Numbered from the stretch's first letter, positions 8,073 to 16,502 are shown. The stretch is 33,255 nt of DNA from Paenalcaligenes sp021793095 (GCA_027317645.1 DAHVQS010000016.1:1-33255); one strand, 5' to 3'. Notes: a model not told the origin generated them from the letters alone. Numbers and translations are program-made.

Positions 8073-8624
8073 ATGTCATTAGTAGTGATCGATGAGGACA
8101 GCTATCAGGTCATTATTGAGCTTGCTTATGCGACGGCACAAAATATCGCCGGTCGCCCTGTTTATACACAAGCTCAATGTGCTTTACATCGTGACGCGGC
8201 GGTGGCGCTAAAGCGTGCTTCAGAATATGCGCAAATGGCTGGGTTCACGCTCAAAATTTTTGATGCCTATCGGCCCCAGGCTGCTCAGGATGTTTTCTGG
8301 TCGGTCTTAGATGACCCTCGATATGTGTCTGATCCTAGCCTAGGCTCTAATCACACGCGCGGCATTGCTGTCGACTTAACGTTGGTCGACCACACGGGAC
8401 AGCCATTGGATATGGGGACAGGTTTTGATGATATGCACGATGCCTCGCATCATCTCTATCCGCATCATCCTCCGCAGGTGCAACAAAATCGTTTCTTACT
8501 CTTGGGGGTGATGCAAAAAGCAGGCTTCAAACCACTCGCCACCGAGTGGTGGCATTACGAGCTCCCTGATCGGCATCGCTACCCGCTCATCCCCTCCCAT
8601 CCGTTAGTGACTGTAGCCTCTTGA
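8073..8624 (+). CDS. ddpX: D-alanyl-D-alanine dipeptidase (VanX/DdpX family)
   Basis: A 183-residue zinc D,D-dipeptidase. It has the VanX/DdpX motifs: FDAYRP with the substrate-site Arg67; SNHTRGIAVDLTL, whose His94 and Asp101 are zinc ligands; and TEWWHYE, with catalytic Glu158 and zinc ligand His161. No signal peptide is seen, so it would act in the cytoplasm on D-Ala-D-Ala imported from cell-wall turnover, releasing D-alanine as carbon and nitrogen source. A very strong ribosome binding site (AGGAGGAGA, 5 nt before ATG) stands directly behind the iron importer ATPase gene. A dipeptide ABC importer follows, the same X-A-B-C-D-F arrangement as the E. coli ddp operon. There are no vanH, vanA or vanS/R genes, so a resistance role is unlikely. 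Confidence 0.9.
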   Translation: MSLVVIDEDSYQVIIELAYATAQNIAGRPVYTQAQCALHRDAAVALKRASEYAQMAGFTLKIFDAYRPQAAQDVFWSVLDDPRYVSDPSLGSNHTRGIAVDLTLVDHTGQPLDMGTGFDDMHDASHHLYPHHPPQVQQNRFLLLGVMQKAGFKPLATEWWHYELPDRHRYPLIPSHPLVTVAS

Positions 8625-8711
8625 GAGGGTTTACCGCTATAGGGGAAATTGTAAAGACTTGCTAAACTGCCCTAATAAAAACATACAAATATGACTAAAG
8701 GAGACTTAAAT

Positions 8712-10259
8712 ATGGGTGGTTTAATCAATAGAAAGCTTGTTAACACCTTGAGGTTTTCTGGTGTTATTGCGTTCACATTGAGCAGTGCTATTGCGGTGGC
8801 TGCGACACCATCAGATACATTGGTGATTGCCAAAACAGCTGATCCGCAAACATTGGATCCAGCCATCACTATGGATAATAATGATTGGTCCATTACTTAT
8901 CCTACTTATCAGAACTTAGTGCGCTACCAAAAGGGCTCGACCGAAGTCGAGGGCGAGCTGGCAGAGAGCTGGGAGGCCTCTGATGACAATTTGGTCTGGA
9001 CGTTTAAGTTACGTTCGGGACAACAGTTTAATGACGGTTCAGATGTTGATGCCGCCGCCGTAAAATATACTTTTGATCGTTTGATGCGCATTAACCAAGG
9101 CCCCGCCGAGCCTTTCCCCGAGGGGTTAGAGGTGGTGGTGGTCGATCCGCTCACGGTAGAGTTTCGTTTGCCCCGTCCCTTTGCGCCATTTCTTAACACC
9201 CTCGCCAACAATGGAGCAGGGATCATCAACCCCGCTGTCGAGGATGCCGAAGGGGGGGCTGATCAGTATTTATCAGCGAACACAGCGGGGTCAGGCCCAT
9301 TTCAATTGACCAAATGGGACCGCGGCCAGAGTCTAGTATTAGAAAAAAACCCGCATTATGGTGATACAGAGCCTGCGCTTGAGCGTGTTGTATTTCGTGT
9401 GGTGCCCGAGTCCTCTGCGCGCCGTTTGCAGTTAGAAAATGGTGATCTGGACATCGTTAACATGTTGCCAGTGGATCAGATCGAGGCTTTGCAGGCCAAT
9501 GACGATCTGGTGATCCAAGAGGTCCCTTCACTACTGGTGACCTATTTGTATTTAAATAATCGTGATGGTTTGTTTAGTGATATTAATGCGCGACAGGCCA
9601 TTACTTATGCCATTGATTATGACGGCATTATCGAGGGGGTACTCGATAACCAAGGGCAACAAATGACTGGTCCGATCCCCGAAGGGATGTGGGGGCATGA
9701 TGAGAGCCTAGCACCTATCAAGCAGGATCTCGATAAAGCTCAATCTTATATTGATCAGGTCTCTGGGGCACAGGAGGCCGTATTGCTTTATTCTGACCGT
9801 GATCCCAATTGGGAGCCCATTGCATTGACGGTCCAGGCCAATATGGCTGCCTTGGGGATCAATGTAAAGCTCGAGAAATTGGCCAATGCTACGATGCGCG
9901 ATCGATTGGACAAGGGGGATTTTGATATTGCCCTAGGCAATTGGAGTCCCGATTTTGCTGATCCATTCATGTTTATGAATTATTGGTTTGACTCCGAGCG
10001 GGGCGGGTTGCCGGGTAATCGTGCCTTTTATGATAATGCCCAGGTCGATGAGCTTATCCGCAAGGCCGCCGAGATCAGCGACCAAGATGAGCGTGCCAAA
10101 CTCTATGGCCAAGCACAAGACATCATCATGCAAGAGTACCCTTATGTTTACCTTTTCCAAAAGGCGATTCATGTAGGCTTGCGTGACAACATCCAGGGAT
10201 ATGAATACAACCCAATGCTCGATGATGTCTATAACGTCCACGAAATAACCAAGAAATAA
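8712..10259 (+). CDS. Dipeptide ABC transporter periplasmic binding protein (DdpA/DppA-like)
   Basis: A 515-residue SBP_bac_5 protein. The start at 8712 is chosen because AAAGGAGA lies 7-8 nt upstream; an ATG at 8691 in frame lacks this. A signal peptide (basic MGGLINRKL, hydrophobic core, cleavage after AVA near residue 30) precedes the family opening DTLVIAKTADPQTLDPAITMDNND. Other typical blocks are TFKLRSGQQFNDGSDVDAAAVKYTFDR, GSGPFQLTKWDRGQSLVLEKNPHY and AITYAIDYDGIIEGVL. It captures peptides in the periplasm for the permeases that follow. The conserved order after ddpX suggests D-Ala-D-Ala or muropeptide-derived dipeptides, but this fold also binds glutathione, nickel chelates and opine-type metallophores. 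A hairpin without a T-run separates it from the permease genes. Confidence 0.88.
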   Translation: MGGLINRKLVNTLRFSGVIAFTLSSAIAVAATPSDTLVIAKTADPQTLDPAITMDNNDWSITYPTYQNLVRYQKGSTEVEGELAESWEASDDNLVWTFKLRSGQQFNDGSDVDAAAVKYTFDRLMRINQGPAEPFPEGLEVVVVDPLTVEFRLPRPFAPFLNTLANNGAGIINPAVEDAEGGADQYLSANTAGSGPFQLTKWDRGQSLVLEKNPHYGDTEPALERVVFRVVPESSARRLQLENGDLDIVNMLPVDQIEALQANDDLVIQEVPSLLVTYLYLNNRDGLFSDINARQAITYAIDYDGIIEGVLDNQGQQMTGPIPEGMWGHDESLAPIKQDLDKAQSYIDQVSGAQEAVLLYSDRDPNWEPIALTVQANMAALGINVKLEKLANATMRDRLDKGDFDIALGNWSPDFADPFMFMNYWFDSERGGLPGNRAFYDNAQVDELIRKAAEISDQDERAKLYGQAQDIIMQEYPYVYLFQKAIHVGLRDNIQGYEYNPMLDDVYNVHEITKK

Positions 10260-10284
10260 AAAACCTTATCTCTTTATCAGGAGG

Positions 10285-10306
10285 GGCGAGGCGTTCGTGC
10301 CTCGCC
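10285..10306 (+). other. Intercistronic stem-loop after the binding-protein gene
   Basis: GGCGAGGC (10285-10292) pairs perfectly with GCCTCGCC (10299-10306) around a loop containing TTCG. The GC-rich stem is not followed by a T-run, so it is not a normal terminator. It fits the mRNA 3'-protecting hairpins that raise binding-protein expression over the permease genes. The gene gap here is 132 bp, the largest inside this transporter operon. Confidence 0.6.
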
Positions 10307-10391
10307 TCCATCTCATGCAGTGCCAAAAGCGTTTTCTGGCTGCACTGAGTGCTGCCTATTTTTGCTGGCAATTGATGGCTGAGTTTTCTGT

Positions 10392-11408
10392 ATGACTGCT
10401 TTTCATATCATCCGCAAGCGCTTGTTGAGCTTGGTGTTTGTGGTGATCGGGGTGTCGATCATCACGTTCATCGTGTCTAATTTAATCCCCGGTGATCCCG
10501 CTCGCTTGGTTGCTGGCGAACGTGCAACGGATGAAATCGTACAGGCCATGCGGGCCAAGTTGGGCCTAGATTTGCCTTTATATGAACAATATTGGCGCTA
10601 TTTCAAGGGATTATTGCAGGGTGATTTAGGGACATCGATACGCACAGGTCGACCCGTACTGCATGACTTATTGGTCTTTTTTCCAGCCACTCTTGAGTTA
10701 GCTTTGGTCGCTTTGGTGTTCTCGGTGCTTATCGGGGTGCCCCTGGGCGTGCTCTCGGCGGTTTATAAAGACAGTTGGATTGATCATATTTGTCGCTGGC
10801 TTTCTGTGTCGGGTATTTCAATGCCGGCTTTTTGGTTGGGTTTAGGTTTAATCGTCATTTTTTATTCTCAGTTGGGGTTATTCCCGGCGGGAGGTCGGTT
10901 GAGTCAGGGGCTTTCACCGCCAGAGCATATCAGCGGTTTTTATATGCTCGATGCTTTGCTACAGGGGCAGTGGCAATTATTTTTCAATGCAGCGCAACAT
11001 ATGGTGTTGCCTGCGATCACGCTGGGTTTTGTGCATCTAGGGGTGGTGTCTAGGCAAATTCGCTCGGCCATGCTCGAGCAGCTAAATGAGGATTATTTAC
11101 GCACCGTAAAAGCTTATGGATTGCCTCGTGGGCGGGTGATTTTCCGGTATGCTTTGCCCAATGCGTTATTGCCATCCATCACTGTGATTGGCTTATCTTT
11201 GGGTGATTTGCTGTATGGTGCGGTATTGACGGAGACCGTCTTTGCCTGGCCGGGGATGGGTTTATATGTGGTGGATTCTATCCAAGCGCTGGATTTTCCT
11301 GCAGTGATGGGTTTTGCTATTTTGGTTTCCTTTATTTATGTATTGCTTAATTTATGCGTGGACCTGTTGTACCGCTTTGTGGATCCGCGCATCAAAGAAG
11401 TAGGCTAA
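10392..11408 (+). CDS. Dipeptide ABC transporter permease (DdpB/DppB-like)
   Basis: A 338-residue inner-membrane permease of the OppB/DppB family. It has the N-terminal helix MTAFHIIRKRLLSLVFVVIG (first 20 residues), the family segment LIPGDPARLVAGERATDE, a central LELALVALVFSVLIGVPLGVLSA helix and the ATPase-coupling EAA-like loop YLRTVKAYGLPRGRVIFRYALPNAL. The C-terminus ends in YRFVDPRIKEVG as is usual. It dimerises with the next gene product. It lies 132 bp after the binding-protein gene and 10 bp before the second permease gene. Confidence 0.92.
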   Translation: MTAFHIIRKRLLSLVFVVIGVSIITFIVSNLIPGDPARLVAGERATDEIVQAMRAKLGLDLPLYEQYWRYFKGLLQGDLGTSIRTGRPVLHDLLVFFPATLELALVALVFSVLIGVPLGVLSAVYKDSWIDHICRWLSVSGISMPAFWLGLGLIVIFYSQLGLFPAGGRLSQGLSPPEHISGFYMLDALLQGQWQLFFNAAQHMVLPAITLGFVHLGVVSRQIRSAMLEQLNEDYLRTVKAYGLPRGRVIFRYALPNALLPSITVIGLSLGDLLYGAVLTETVFAWPGMGLYVVDSIQALDFPAVMGFAILVSFIYVLLNLCVDLLYRFVDPRIKEVG

Positions 11409-11418
11409 GGAGCAAGCA

Positions 11419-12276
11419 ATGGCCAGTCTAGGTTACCGTCGTTCTGCCTACTTTTTTTTCCAACTACGCAAAAGCCCACTGACTGTAGTGGGGCTCGCCA
11501 TTATTTTATTGATGTGTTTGGCAGCCTTATTGGCGCCGTATATTGCGGCTCACGAGCCCGATATGATTAATTTGCGAGCGCGTTTACAACCCCCTTCATG
11601 GAGTCATTTTTTTGGTACAGATGAGGTGGGCAGAGACATATTTAGTCGGGTGTTACACGGCGGACGCCAGTCTATAGGAGTAGGCCTGTTTGTGGCCTTT
11701 GTGGCGAGCGTGACGGGCTCAATTGTTGGCTGCTTTGCAGGGTTAACCGGGCGCTATGTAGACACCGTTATCATGCGTGTGATGGATGTGGTGCTTTCAG
11801 TGCCCTCCTTGGTGTTAACAATGGCGTTGGCAGCCGCACTAGGGCCAAGCCTATTTAATGCCATGTTGGCCATTACCTTTGTGCGCATACCGTTTTATGT
11901 TCGCTTGGCGCGTGGCCAAACGCTGAGCATTCGAGAGATGACCTACATCAAGGCCGCTCAAACCTTTGGGGCAGGGCGGCTGCATTTGCTGCGCTGGCAT
12001 GTACTGCGCAATGTAATGCCACCTATTGTGGTGCAGACAACCTTAGATATTGGTAATGCTATTTTAATGGCGGCGGCTTTGGGCTTTATCGGCCTAGGTG
12101 CCCAGCAGCCTGCTGCTGAGTGGGGGGCGATGATCGCATCGGGTCGCAATTTTATTTTGGATCATTGGTGGTACGCGAGTTTTCCAGGGTTTGCTATTTT
12201 GTTTACCGCCATCGGTTTTAATTTGGTGGGTGATGGTATCCGCGATATGTTAGACCCCAAGCAACGGGCGAGGTAA
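11419..12276 (+). CDS. Dipeptide ABC transporter permease (DdpC/DppC-like)
   Basis: A 285-residue OppC/DppC-family permease. The family features are the N-terminal LRKSPLTVVGLAIILLMCLAAL helix, FFGTDEVGRDIFSRVLHGGRQS, the coupling loop YIKAAQTFGAGRLHLLRWHVLRN and the C-terminal NLVGDGIRDMLDPK. It is the partner of the preceding permease. An AGGAG-like site (AAGGAGCAAGCA) precedes the ATG. It is followed after 5 nt by the first ATPase gene, so the five transporter genes form one operon. Confidence 0.92.
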   Translation: MASLGYRRSAYFFFQLRKSPLTVVGLAIILLMCLAALLAPYIAAHEPDMINLRARLQPPSWSHFFGTDEVGRDIFSRVLHGGRQSIGVGLFVAFVASVTGSIVGCFAGLTGRYVDTVIMRVMDVVLSVPSLVLTMALAAALGPSLFNAMLAITFVRIPFYVRLARGQTLSIREMTYIKAAQTFGAGRLHLLRWHVLRNVMPPIVVQTTLDIGNAILMAAALGFIGLGAQQPAAEWGAMIASGRNFILDHWWYASFPGFAILFTAIGFNLVGDGIRDMLDPKQRAR

Positions 12277-12281
12277 TCACA

Positions 12282-13331
12282 ATGAGAGCGCAATATCACC
12301 ACACAAATTGTTCTATTTCTGAGCCTGTGGCGGTGGGTACTGGCCGGCCTGTGCTCAACATCGAAGATTTATGGGTTGAGTTTCCTGTCTTTGGCGGTCG
12401 GGTGCAGGCACTCAATGGGGTGAGTTTGCAGGTGCGTCCAGGCGAGGTGGTGGGCCTGGTGGGCGAGTCGGGTTCAGGCAAGTCGGTGACCGCGATGATG
12501 GCCATGCGCTTGCTCAATGCCGCGCAATATCGTGTGAAAAAAGGCTCTATACAGCTCACGGAGCATGACGTTTTTGCATGTACGGAAAAACAAATGCAGG
12601 CGTTAAGGGGCAGTGAAGTGGCGATGATCTTTCAAGAGCCCATGACGGCGCTCAACCCCACCATGAGAATTGGCCGGCAAATGATGGATGTCATTTTGCA
12701 CCATGAGAGTGGGTTCAGTTATCGTCAGGCACGAGCGCGCGTTCTCGACTTACTCAAGGCCATGTATATTGCTGATGCCGAACGGGTCTTTGAGGCCTAT
12801 CCTTTTGAGCTTTCTGGGGGCATGCGCCAACGAATTATGGTGGCGATGGCATTTTCCTGTGCCCCCCAGTTATTGATTGCAGATGAGCCCACGACGGCTT
12901 TGGATGTCACTGTACAAAAGCAGGTGCTTAATTTACTTAAAGAGCAGGCGCAACGCATGCAAACTGCGCTGTTGATCATTACGCATGATATGGCGGTGGT
13001 GTCACAGTATTGTGAGCGTATTTATGTGATGTATGCTGGCACGGTGGTTGAGTCTGGGCCTACCACACAGGTGATTCAGCGGCCAGCCCATCCTTATACA
13101 CGTGGCTTATTGGCGGGTATTCCCACTCCTGAAACCCGGGGCGAGATACTGCCTACCATTGCAGGGCAGCCCCCCAATTTGCAGCATTTGCCAGCGGGCT
13201 GTGCTTTTCAAGAACGGTGTAGCGAGGCTTTTGCCGCATGCAAACAGCGACCATTAATGCACTCAGTGGGGCCCAATCAAGCGGCAGCCTGTTGGCTTTA
13301 TGCTGAGTTGCCGGCTGCAGAGGGAGAATGA
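12282..13331 (+). CDS. Dipeptide ABC transporter ATPase (DdpD/DppD-like)
   Basis: A 349-residue ABC ATPase. Walker A GESGSGKS is at residues 61-68, the Q-loop is in MIFQEPMTALNP, the signature is LSGGMRQRIM, and Walker B is LLIADEPTTALDVTVQ. The C-terminal oligopeptide/dipeptide transporter extension contains the Cys cluster GCAFQERC and a later Cys, a pattern common to DppD/OppD proteins. It pairs with the ATPase encoded next. Its stop overlaps the start of that gene (ATGA at 13328-13331), indicating translational coupling. Confidence 0.92.
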   Translation: MRAQYHHTNCSISEPVAVGTGRPVLNIEDLWVEFPVFGGRVQALNGVSLQVRPGEVVGLVGESGSGKSVTAMMAMRLLNAAQYRVKKGSIQLTEHDVFACTEKQMQALRGSEVAMIFQEPMTALNPTMRIGRQMMDVILHHESGFSYRQARARVLDLLKAMYIADAERVFEAYPFELSGGMRQRIMVAMAFSCAPQLLIADEPTTALDVTVQKQVLNLLKEQAQRMQTALLIITHDMAVVSQYCERIYVMYAGTVVESGPTTQVIQRPAHPYTRGLLAGIPTPETRGEILPTIAGQPPNLQHLPAGCAFQERCSEAFAACKQRPLMHSVGPNQAAACWLYAELPAAEGE

Positions 13332-14377
13332 TGCACACAGAAAATAGTATTTCTCAACTGATAACAAGCTCAGCTCACCATACCGAGCGCTTACTGCAGT
13401 TGGATAACTTACACATGCAATTTCCCTTGACCCATAATTGGCGGGGGCAAGTGACCAGTGTGGCTCATGCTTTAAATGGTGTGAGTCTGGATATTTACCG
13501 TGGTGAAACGCTGGGAATAGTGGGTGAGTCAGGCTGTGGTAAAAGCACACTGGCACAGGTACTTATGGGCTTGTACACGCCTACACAAGGGCAGATACAC
13601 TGGGACAGTCAACGGCGCAATATGCAGGTGGTTTTTCAAGACCCGCAGTCCTCGCTTAATCCGCGTTTGAGGGTGTGGCAGGTCATTACTGAGCCTTTAT
13701 ATGTGCAGGGCCTGAGAGAGCGTCGAGAGTTACGTGCCCGGGCGGCACAATTAGCAGCACAGGTGGGTATTCGCCCCGAGTACCTAGATCGGTTTCCCCA
13801 TGAGTTTTCAGGAGGGCAGCGCCAACGGATCGCGATCGCGCGCGCCTTGGCGCCAGAGCCTGAGATCATTATTTTGGATGAGCCGACCTCAGCGTTGGAT
13901 ATTTCCGTTCAAGCGCAAATATTAAATCTACTCTATGAATTGCAAAAAGAATTGCAGCTGACCTATGTATTGATTACGCACGATGTTGCGGTGGTCCAGC
14001 ATTTGAGTGTTCGGGTGGCGGTGATGTATTTAGGGCAAATAGTCGAGCTCGGTCCGACCGAGCGATTGCTCAGTGCGCCGCTACACCCTTATACGCAGAC
14101 CTTATTAGATGCAGTGCCACAGCTGAATATGGGTGAAACACCCGCTGATTTGGAAATTAAAGAGGTTGAGCTGCCCAGCAATAAAGAGCTGCCAACGGGG
14201 TGTGTATTTTATGAGCGGTGCCCGATACGTCAAGAGTCCTGCATGGCGCCTCAGCAGTTGCGGCCTATTTTGAATGAGGCGGGGCATTTATTGCGTTGTC
14301 AGGTGCGTGCTGAACGCTGGGCGATGGGCCAAAAATCAGGTAAAAAACACTCTGCCACCAGCAGTGGGTTGTCTTGA
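13328..14377 (+). CDS. Dipeptide ABC transporter ATPase (DdpF/DppF-like)
   Basis: A 349-residue ABC ATPase, the second energising subunit. Walker A GESGCGKS is at residues 66-73, the Q-loop is in VVFQDPQSSLNPRLRV, the signature is FSGGQRQRIAIAR, and Walker B is IIILDEPTSALDISVQ. The C-terminus has GCVFYERCPIRQESC, the usual Cys motif of DppF/OppF. AGGGAGA precedes the start, with ATG 13331 as an alternative. Its last 79 nt overlap the 3' end of ubiC on the opposite strand. Because the usual domains end well before that overlap, the tail (about 26 residues) may be a recent extension. Confidence 0.92.
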   Translation: MMHTENSISQLITSSAHHTERLLQLDNLHMQFPLTHNWRGQVTSVAHALNGVSLDIYRGETLGIVGESGCGKSTLAQVLMGLYTPTQGQIHWDSQRRNMQVVFQDPQSSLNPRLRVWQVITEPLYVQGLRERRELRARAAQLAAQVGIRPEYLDRFPHEFSGGQRQRIAIARALAPEPEIIILDEPTSALDISVQAQILNLLYELQKELQLTYVLITHDVAVVQHLSVRVAVMYLGQIVELGPTERLLSAPLHPYTQTLLDAVPQLNMGETPADLEIKEVELPSNKELPTGCVFYERCPIRQESCMAPQQLRPILNEAGHLLRCQVRAERWAMGQKSGKKHSATSSGLS

Positions 14378-14886
14378 TACCAAAAAGTAGAGCAGCGAGC
14401 TAATAAAGGCTGTGTTGGATCTGCCGTATTAGGATCCATTGGGGTGCGTTGGACGGTGTGATAGAGCGGCTGCTGCTCGCTGAGTGCGCAAATCCAAAAA
14501 GGACTGCGTTGGATGTCTGGATTATGATAGAGCATGTCTGCCAGTGGGCGTGTGCCCAAACCGCGGATACCCTGCCAACAGCCCTGAGCATCTCGTAGGC
14601 GAGTAAAGCTGCGGGCCGTCACACAAGGAGTGCCATCAATGCTCATGTAAATCTCGCGTACCCAGATGTCATCTCCCCCTTGGCCTTGAATCATCCATGC
14701 CTCTGCATTGGCGAGCGTATCGGGGTATTCGCGTAAAACGGTCAACTCTAGTTGGCCTAACGCACGTAAACCCGCTGTGAGCGCCCCAGGACGCACTAGC
14801 CATTGCGCCTGCAACGCATCAAAAGTTGAGGCATGTGTGTCTGCAAGCCAAGGTGCCAAAGGGGTCATCGTATCGCGAGAGGTCAT
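14299..14886 (-). CDS. ubiC: Chorismate lyase (chorismate-pyruvate lyase)
   Basis: A 195-residue UbiC homologue. The enzyme converts chorismate to 4-hydroxybenzoate and pyruvate, the first committed step of ubiquinone synthesis in the cytoplasm. Recognisable blocks are RPGALTAGLRALG near residue 32, WVREIYMSIDGTPCVTARSFT (active-site Arg and the beta-sheet core), the LGTRPLADMLYHNPDIQRSPFW helix-turn region and the C-terminal LLVAECFLPDFW with the conserved catalytic Glu. It is slightly longer than E. coli UbiC (165 residues). ubiA is not adjacent. Its 3' end overlaps the convergent transporter ATPase gene by 79 nt. A tRNA terminator lies just upstream, so it needs its own promoter or read-through. 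Confidence 0.85.
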   Translation of the reverse strand: MTSRDTMTPLAPWLADTHASTFDALQAQWLVRPGALTAGLRALGQLELTVLREYPDTLANAEAWMIQGQGGDDIWVREIYMSIDGTPCVTARSFTRLRDAQGCWQGIRGLGTRPLADMLYHNPDIQRSPFWICALSEQQPLYHTVQRTPMDPNTADPTQPLLARCSTFWYQDNPLLVAECFLPDFWPIAQRSART

Positions 14887-14910
14887 ACCAAAATCTTTTC
14901 ATCCGCCAAT

Positions 14911-14940
14911 AAAAAAATGCCATGATGGCCATGGCATTTG
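14911..14940 (-). terminator. tRNA-Ile terminator
   Basis: A 10-bp perfect stem (14915-14924 with 14930-14939, AAATGCCATG/CATGGCATTT) with a 5-nt loop. Read on the minus strand it ends in a run of seven T (complement of 14911-14917). It lies just after the tRNA 3' end and before the ubiC start codon. Confidence 0.85.
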
Positions 14941-14948
14941 GTATGTTC

Positions 14949-15024
14949 TGGTGGGCCCAGCTGGATTTGAACCAGCGACCAATGGATTATGAGTCCACTG
15001 CTCTAACCACTGAGCTATGGGCCC
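14949..15024 (-). tRNA. ileX: tRNA-Ile(CAT), lysidine type (tRNA-Ile2)
   Basis: A 76-nt cloverleaf on the minus strand with an encoded CCA end. The acceptor stem begins GGGCCC and pairs with the GGGCCC before ACCA; the D-arm is GCTCAGTGGTTAGAGC and the T-arm contains GGTTCAAATCC. The anticodon loop is CTCATAA, anticodon CAT. The body (D-loop, GACTCATAATC, TTGGTCGCTGG) matches the minor isoleucine tRNA read as AUA after TilS converts C34 to lysidine, rather than initiator or elongator Met tRNA. Confidence 0.93.
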
Positions 15025-15047
15025 AAAGACAAGAGCACATTATTACA

Positions 15048-15075
15048 TATTTATTCTGCTTTTGTACAGAGGCAA
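15048..15075 (-). promoter_or_regulatory. Candidate tRNA promoter
   Basis: On the minus strand TTGCCT (complement of 15070-15075) and TAAATA (complement of 15048-15053) are spaced by 16 bp. Transcription would begin about 15 nt before the tRNA. The match to sigma-70 consensus is only fair, but the tRNA needs a promoter after mgtE and this is the best pair in the 104-bp gap. Confidence 0.4.
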
Positions 15076-15128
15076 AGGATAATTAAATCTCATTGTTCTG
15101 TTGTGCCCGTCTTTTGCGTATAGGCCGC

Positions 15129-16502
15129 CTATAAAAGAGTGCCTGTTAAGATGACGGCAGCTACTGAAAAGTAAATAATTAACCCCAGGACGTCGACCAA
15201 TGTCGCGACTAATGGGGCAGAGGCACTCGCTGGATCTAGGCCGACGCGTTGGAGCGCAAAGGGGAGCATTGACCCCGTCGCAGAACCAAAGGTCACAATC
15301 CCCACTAATGCGATCCAGATAGTGATCCCAATTAATATGTAATGCTCACCATAGTCGTAGATACCGAGATTATTCCAAAGAATAATGCGGAAAAAGCCTA
15401 AGGCACCCAATAATGCCCCCAGCACCACCCCCGTGGGTATCTCTCTGACTAATACACGCCACCAGTCTCTAAGTTTGACCTCTTCTAAGGCCAAACTACG
15501 GATTAATAATGAGGTGGCCTGTGAGCCTGAGTTACCCCCAGAGCTCATGATTAGCGGAATGAACATGGCCAATACCACTGCCTTTTCGAGCTCCATCTCA
15601 AAGTATTGCATGGCGCTAGCAGTGAGCATTTCACCCACAAATAGCAAGGTTAGCCAACCACCTCGTTTACGTAACATGGTGCCAAACTTAATGCGTAGAT
15701 AGGGCTGATTGATAAATTCTGCCCCCCCAAAACGCTCCATATCCTCGGCAGCCTCATCCATTAAGGTGTCCAGCAGGTCATCGACGGTCACGATGCCCAG
15801 CATATGGTTATCTTCATCGACCACTGGCAAGGCCAGGTAATCATAGCGGCGAATGATTTGGGCGGCCTCCTCACGCTCTTCGGTGGGGGAGACCGTAATG
15901 GGCTCATCACCTTGCCAGACGTCTGTGAGCAATTGCTCGGGCTCAGCGACGACCAGATGGCGCAAAGACACGACAAACTCTAGCTGCTTATTATTGTTAA
16001 TCACATAAATAGCATAAGCAGTTTCTTTGGTGTCATGGACCTTTCTGACGTAATCCAGTGTTTGCTGAACCGTCCAGGTGTTAGGCACCTCGATGAATTC
16101 GGTGGTCATCATGTTGCCTACCGTAAACTCTGGATAGCTCATTAGTTTGAGAATAGACGCCCGAGTTTTGGGGCTCAGCAGGTAGTTAGCGGCAGCTAGC
16201 TCGGTGCTGTTGAGTTGTAGAAAAAGGTGGGTTGCGCTGTCCTCGGCCAAGGCTTCGAGTATATCGCCACGCTCTTCAGCAATGATTTGTTGAATCAGCG
16301 GCAAAGCGTATTCGAATTCATTATTTTCTAGAAGCTCGATAATTAACCGATCAGGAAAGTCGCGTGCCCGCTGTAACACTTCATCTACATCGAGTAGGTT
16401 TAGAGTGGGGACGATATCAGCGACGTGGACGGGGCCGGTGAGGTCTATAGAATCCATATGTTTAAATCGTTGTATTTTGTGTAAGTGAGTGTCTCGGGCC
16501 AT
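15129..16502 (-). CDS. mgtE: Magnesium transporter MgtE
   Basis: A 457-residue MgtE-family Mg2+ channel, close to the usual length of about 450. Order of domains: an N-terminal superhelical MgtE_N domain (about 30-140), two CBS domains (about 150-270, including IYVINNNKQLEFVVSLRHL and LALPVVDEDNHMLGIVTVDDLLD), a plug helix, and a C-terminal five-helix membrane domain. The pore motifs are SSGGNSGSQATSL and DPASASAPLVATLVDVLGLIIYF, holding the conserved Asp of the ion path. CBS and N domains close the channel at high internal Mg2+. Start choice is uncertain: ATG 16502 or ATG 16457, neither with a good ribosome binding site. It stands alone, with its own long upstream region. Confidence 0.93.
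   Translation of the reverse strand: MARDTHLHKIQRFKHMDSIDLTGPVHVADIVPTLNLLDVDEVLQRARDFPDRLIIELLENNEFEYALPLIQQIIAEERGDILEALAEDSATHLFLQLNSTELAAANYLLSPKTRASILKLMSYPEFTVGNMMTTEFIEVPNTWTVQQTLDYVRKVHDTKETAYAIYVINNNKQLEFVVSLRHLVVAEPEQLLTDVWQGDEPITVSPTEEREEAAQIIRRYDYLALPVVDEDNHMLGIVTVDDLLDTLMDEAAEDMERFGGAEFINQPYLRIKFGTMLRKRGGWLTLLFVGEMLTASAMQYFEMELEKAVVLAMFIPLIMSSGGNSGSQATSLLIRSLALEEVKLRDWWRVLVREIPTGVVLGALLGALGFFRIILWNNLGIYDYGEHYILIGITIWIALVGIVTFGSATGSMLPFALQRVGLDPASASAPLVATLVDVLGLIIYFSVAAVILTGTLL

Noticed and set aside
8073..8624. Vancomycin-resistance vanX
   Set aside because: No vanH, vanA or vanRS genes are present, and the adjacent peptide importer gives the metabolic ddp arrangement.
14708..14992. 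94-residue ORF on the plus strand overlapping ubiC and the tRNA
   Set aside because: It is antisense to ubiC and ends inside the tRNA; its C-terminal 'GPAGFEPATNGL' piece is the usual artefact of translating a tRNA in the wrong strand.
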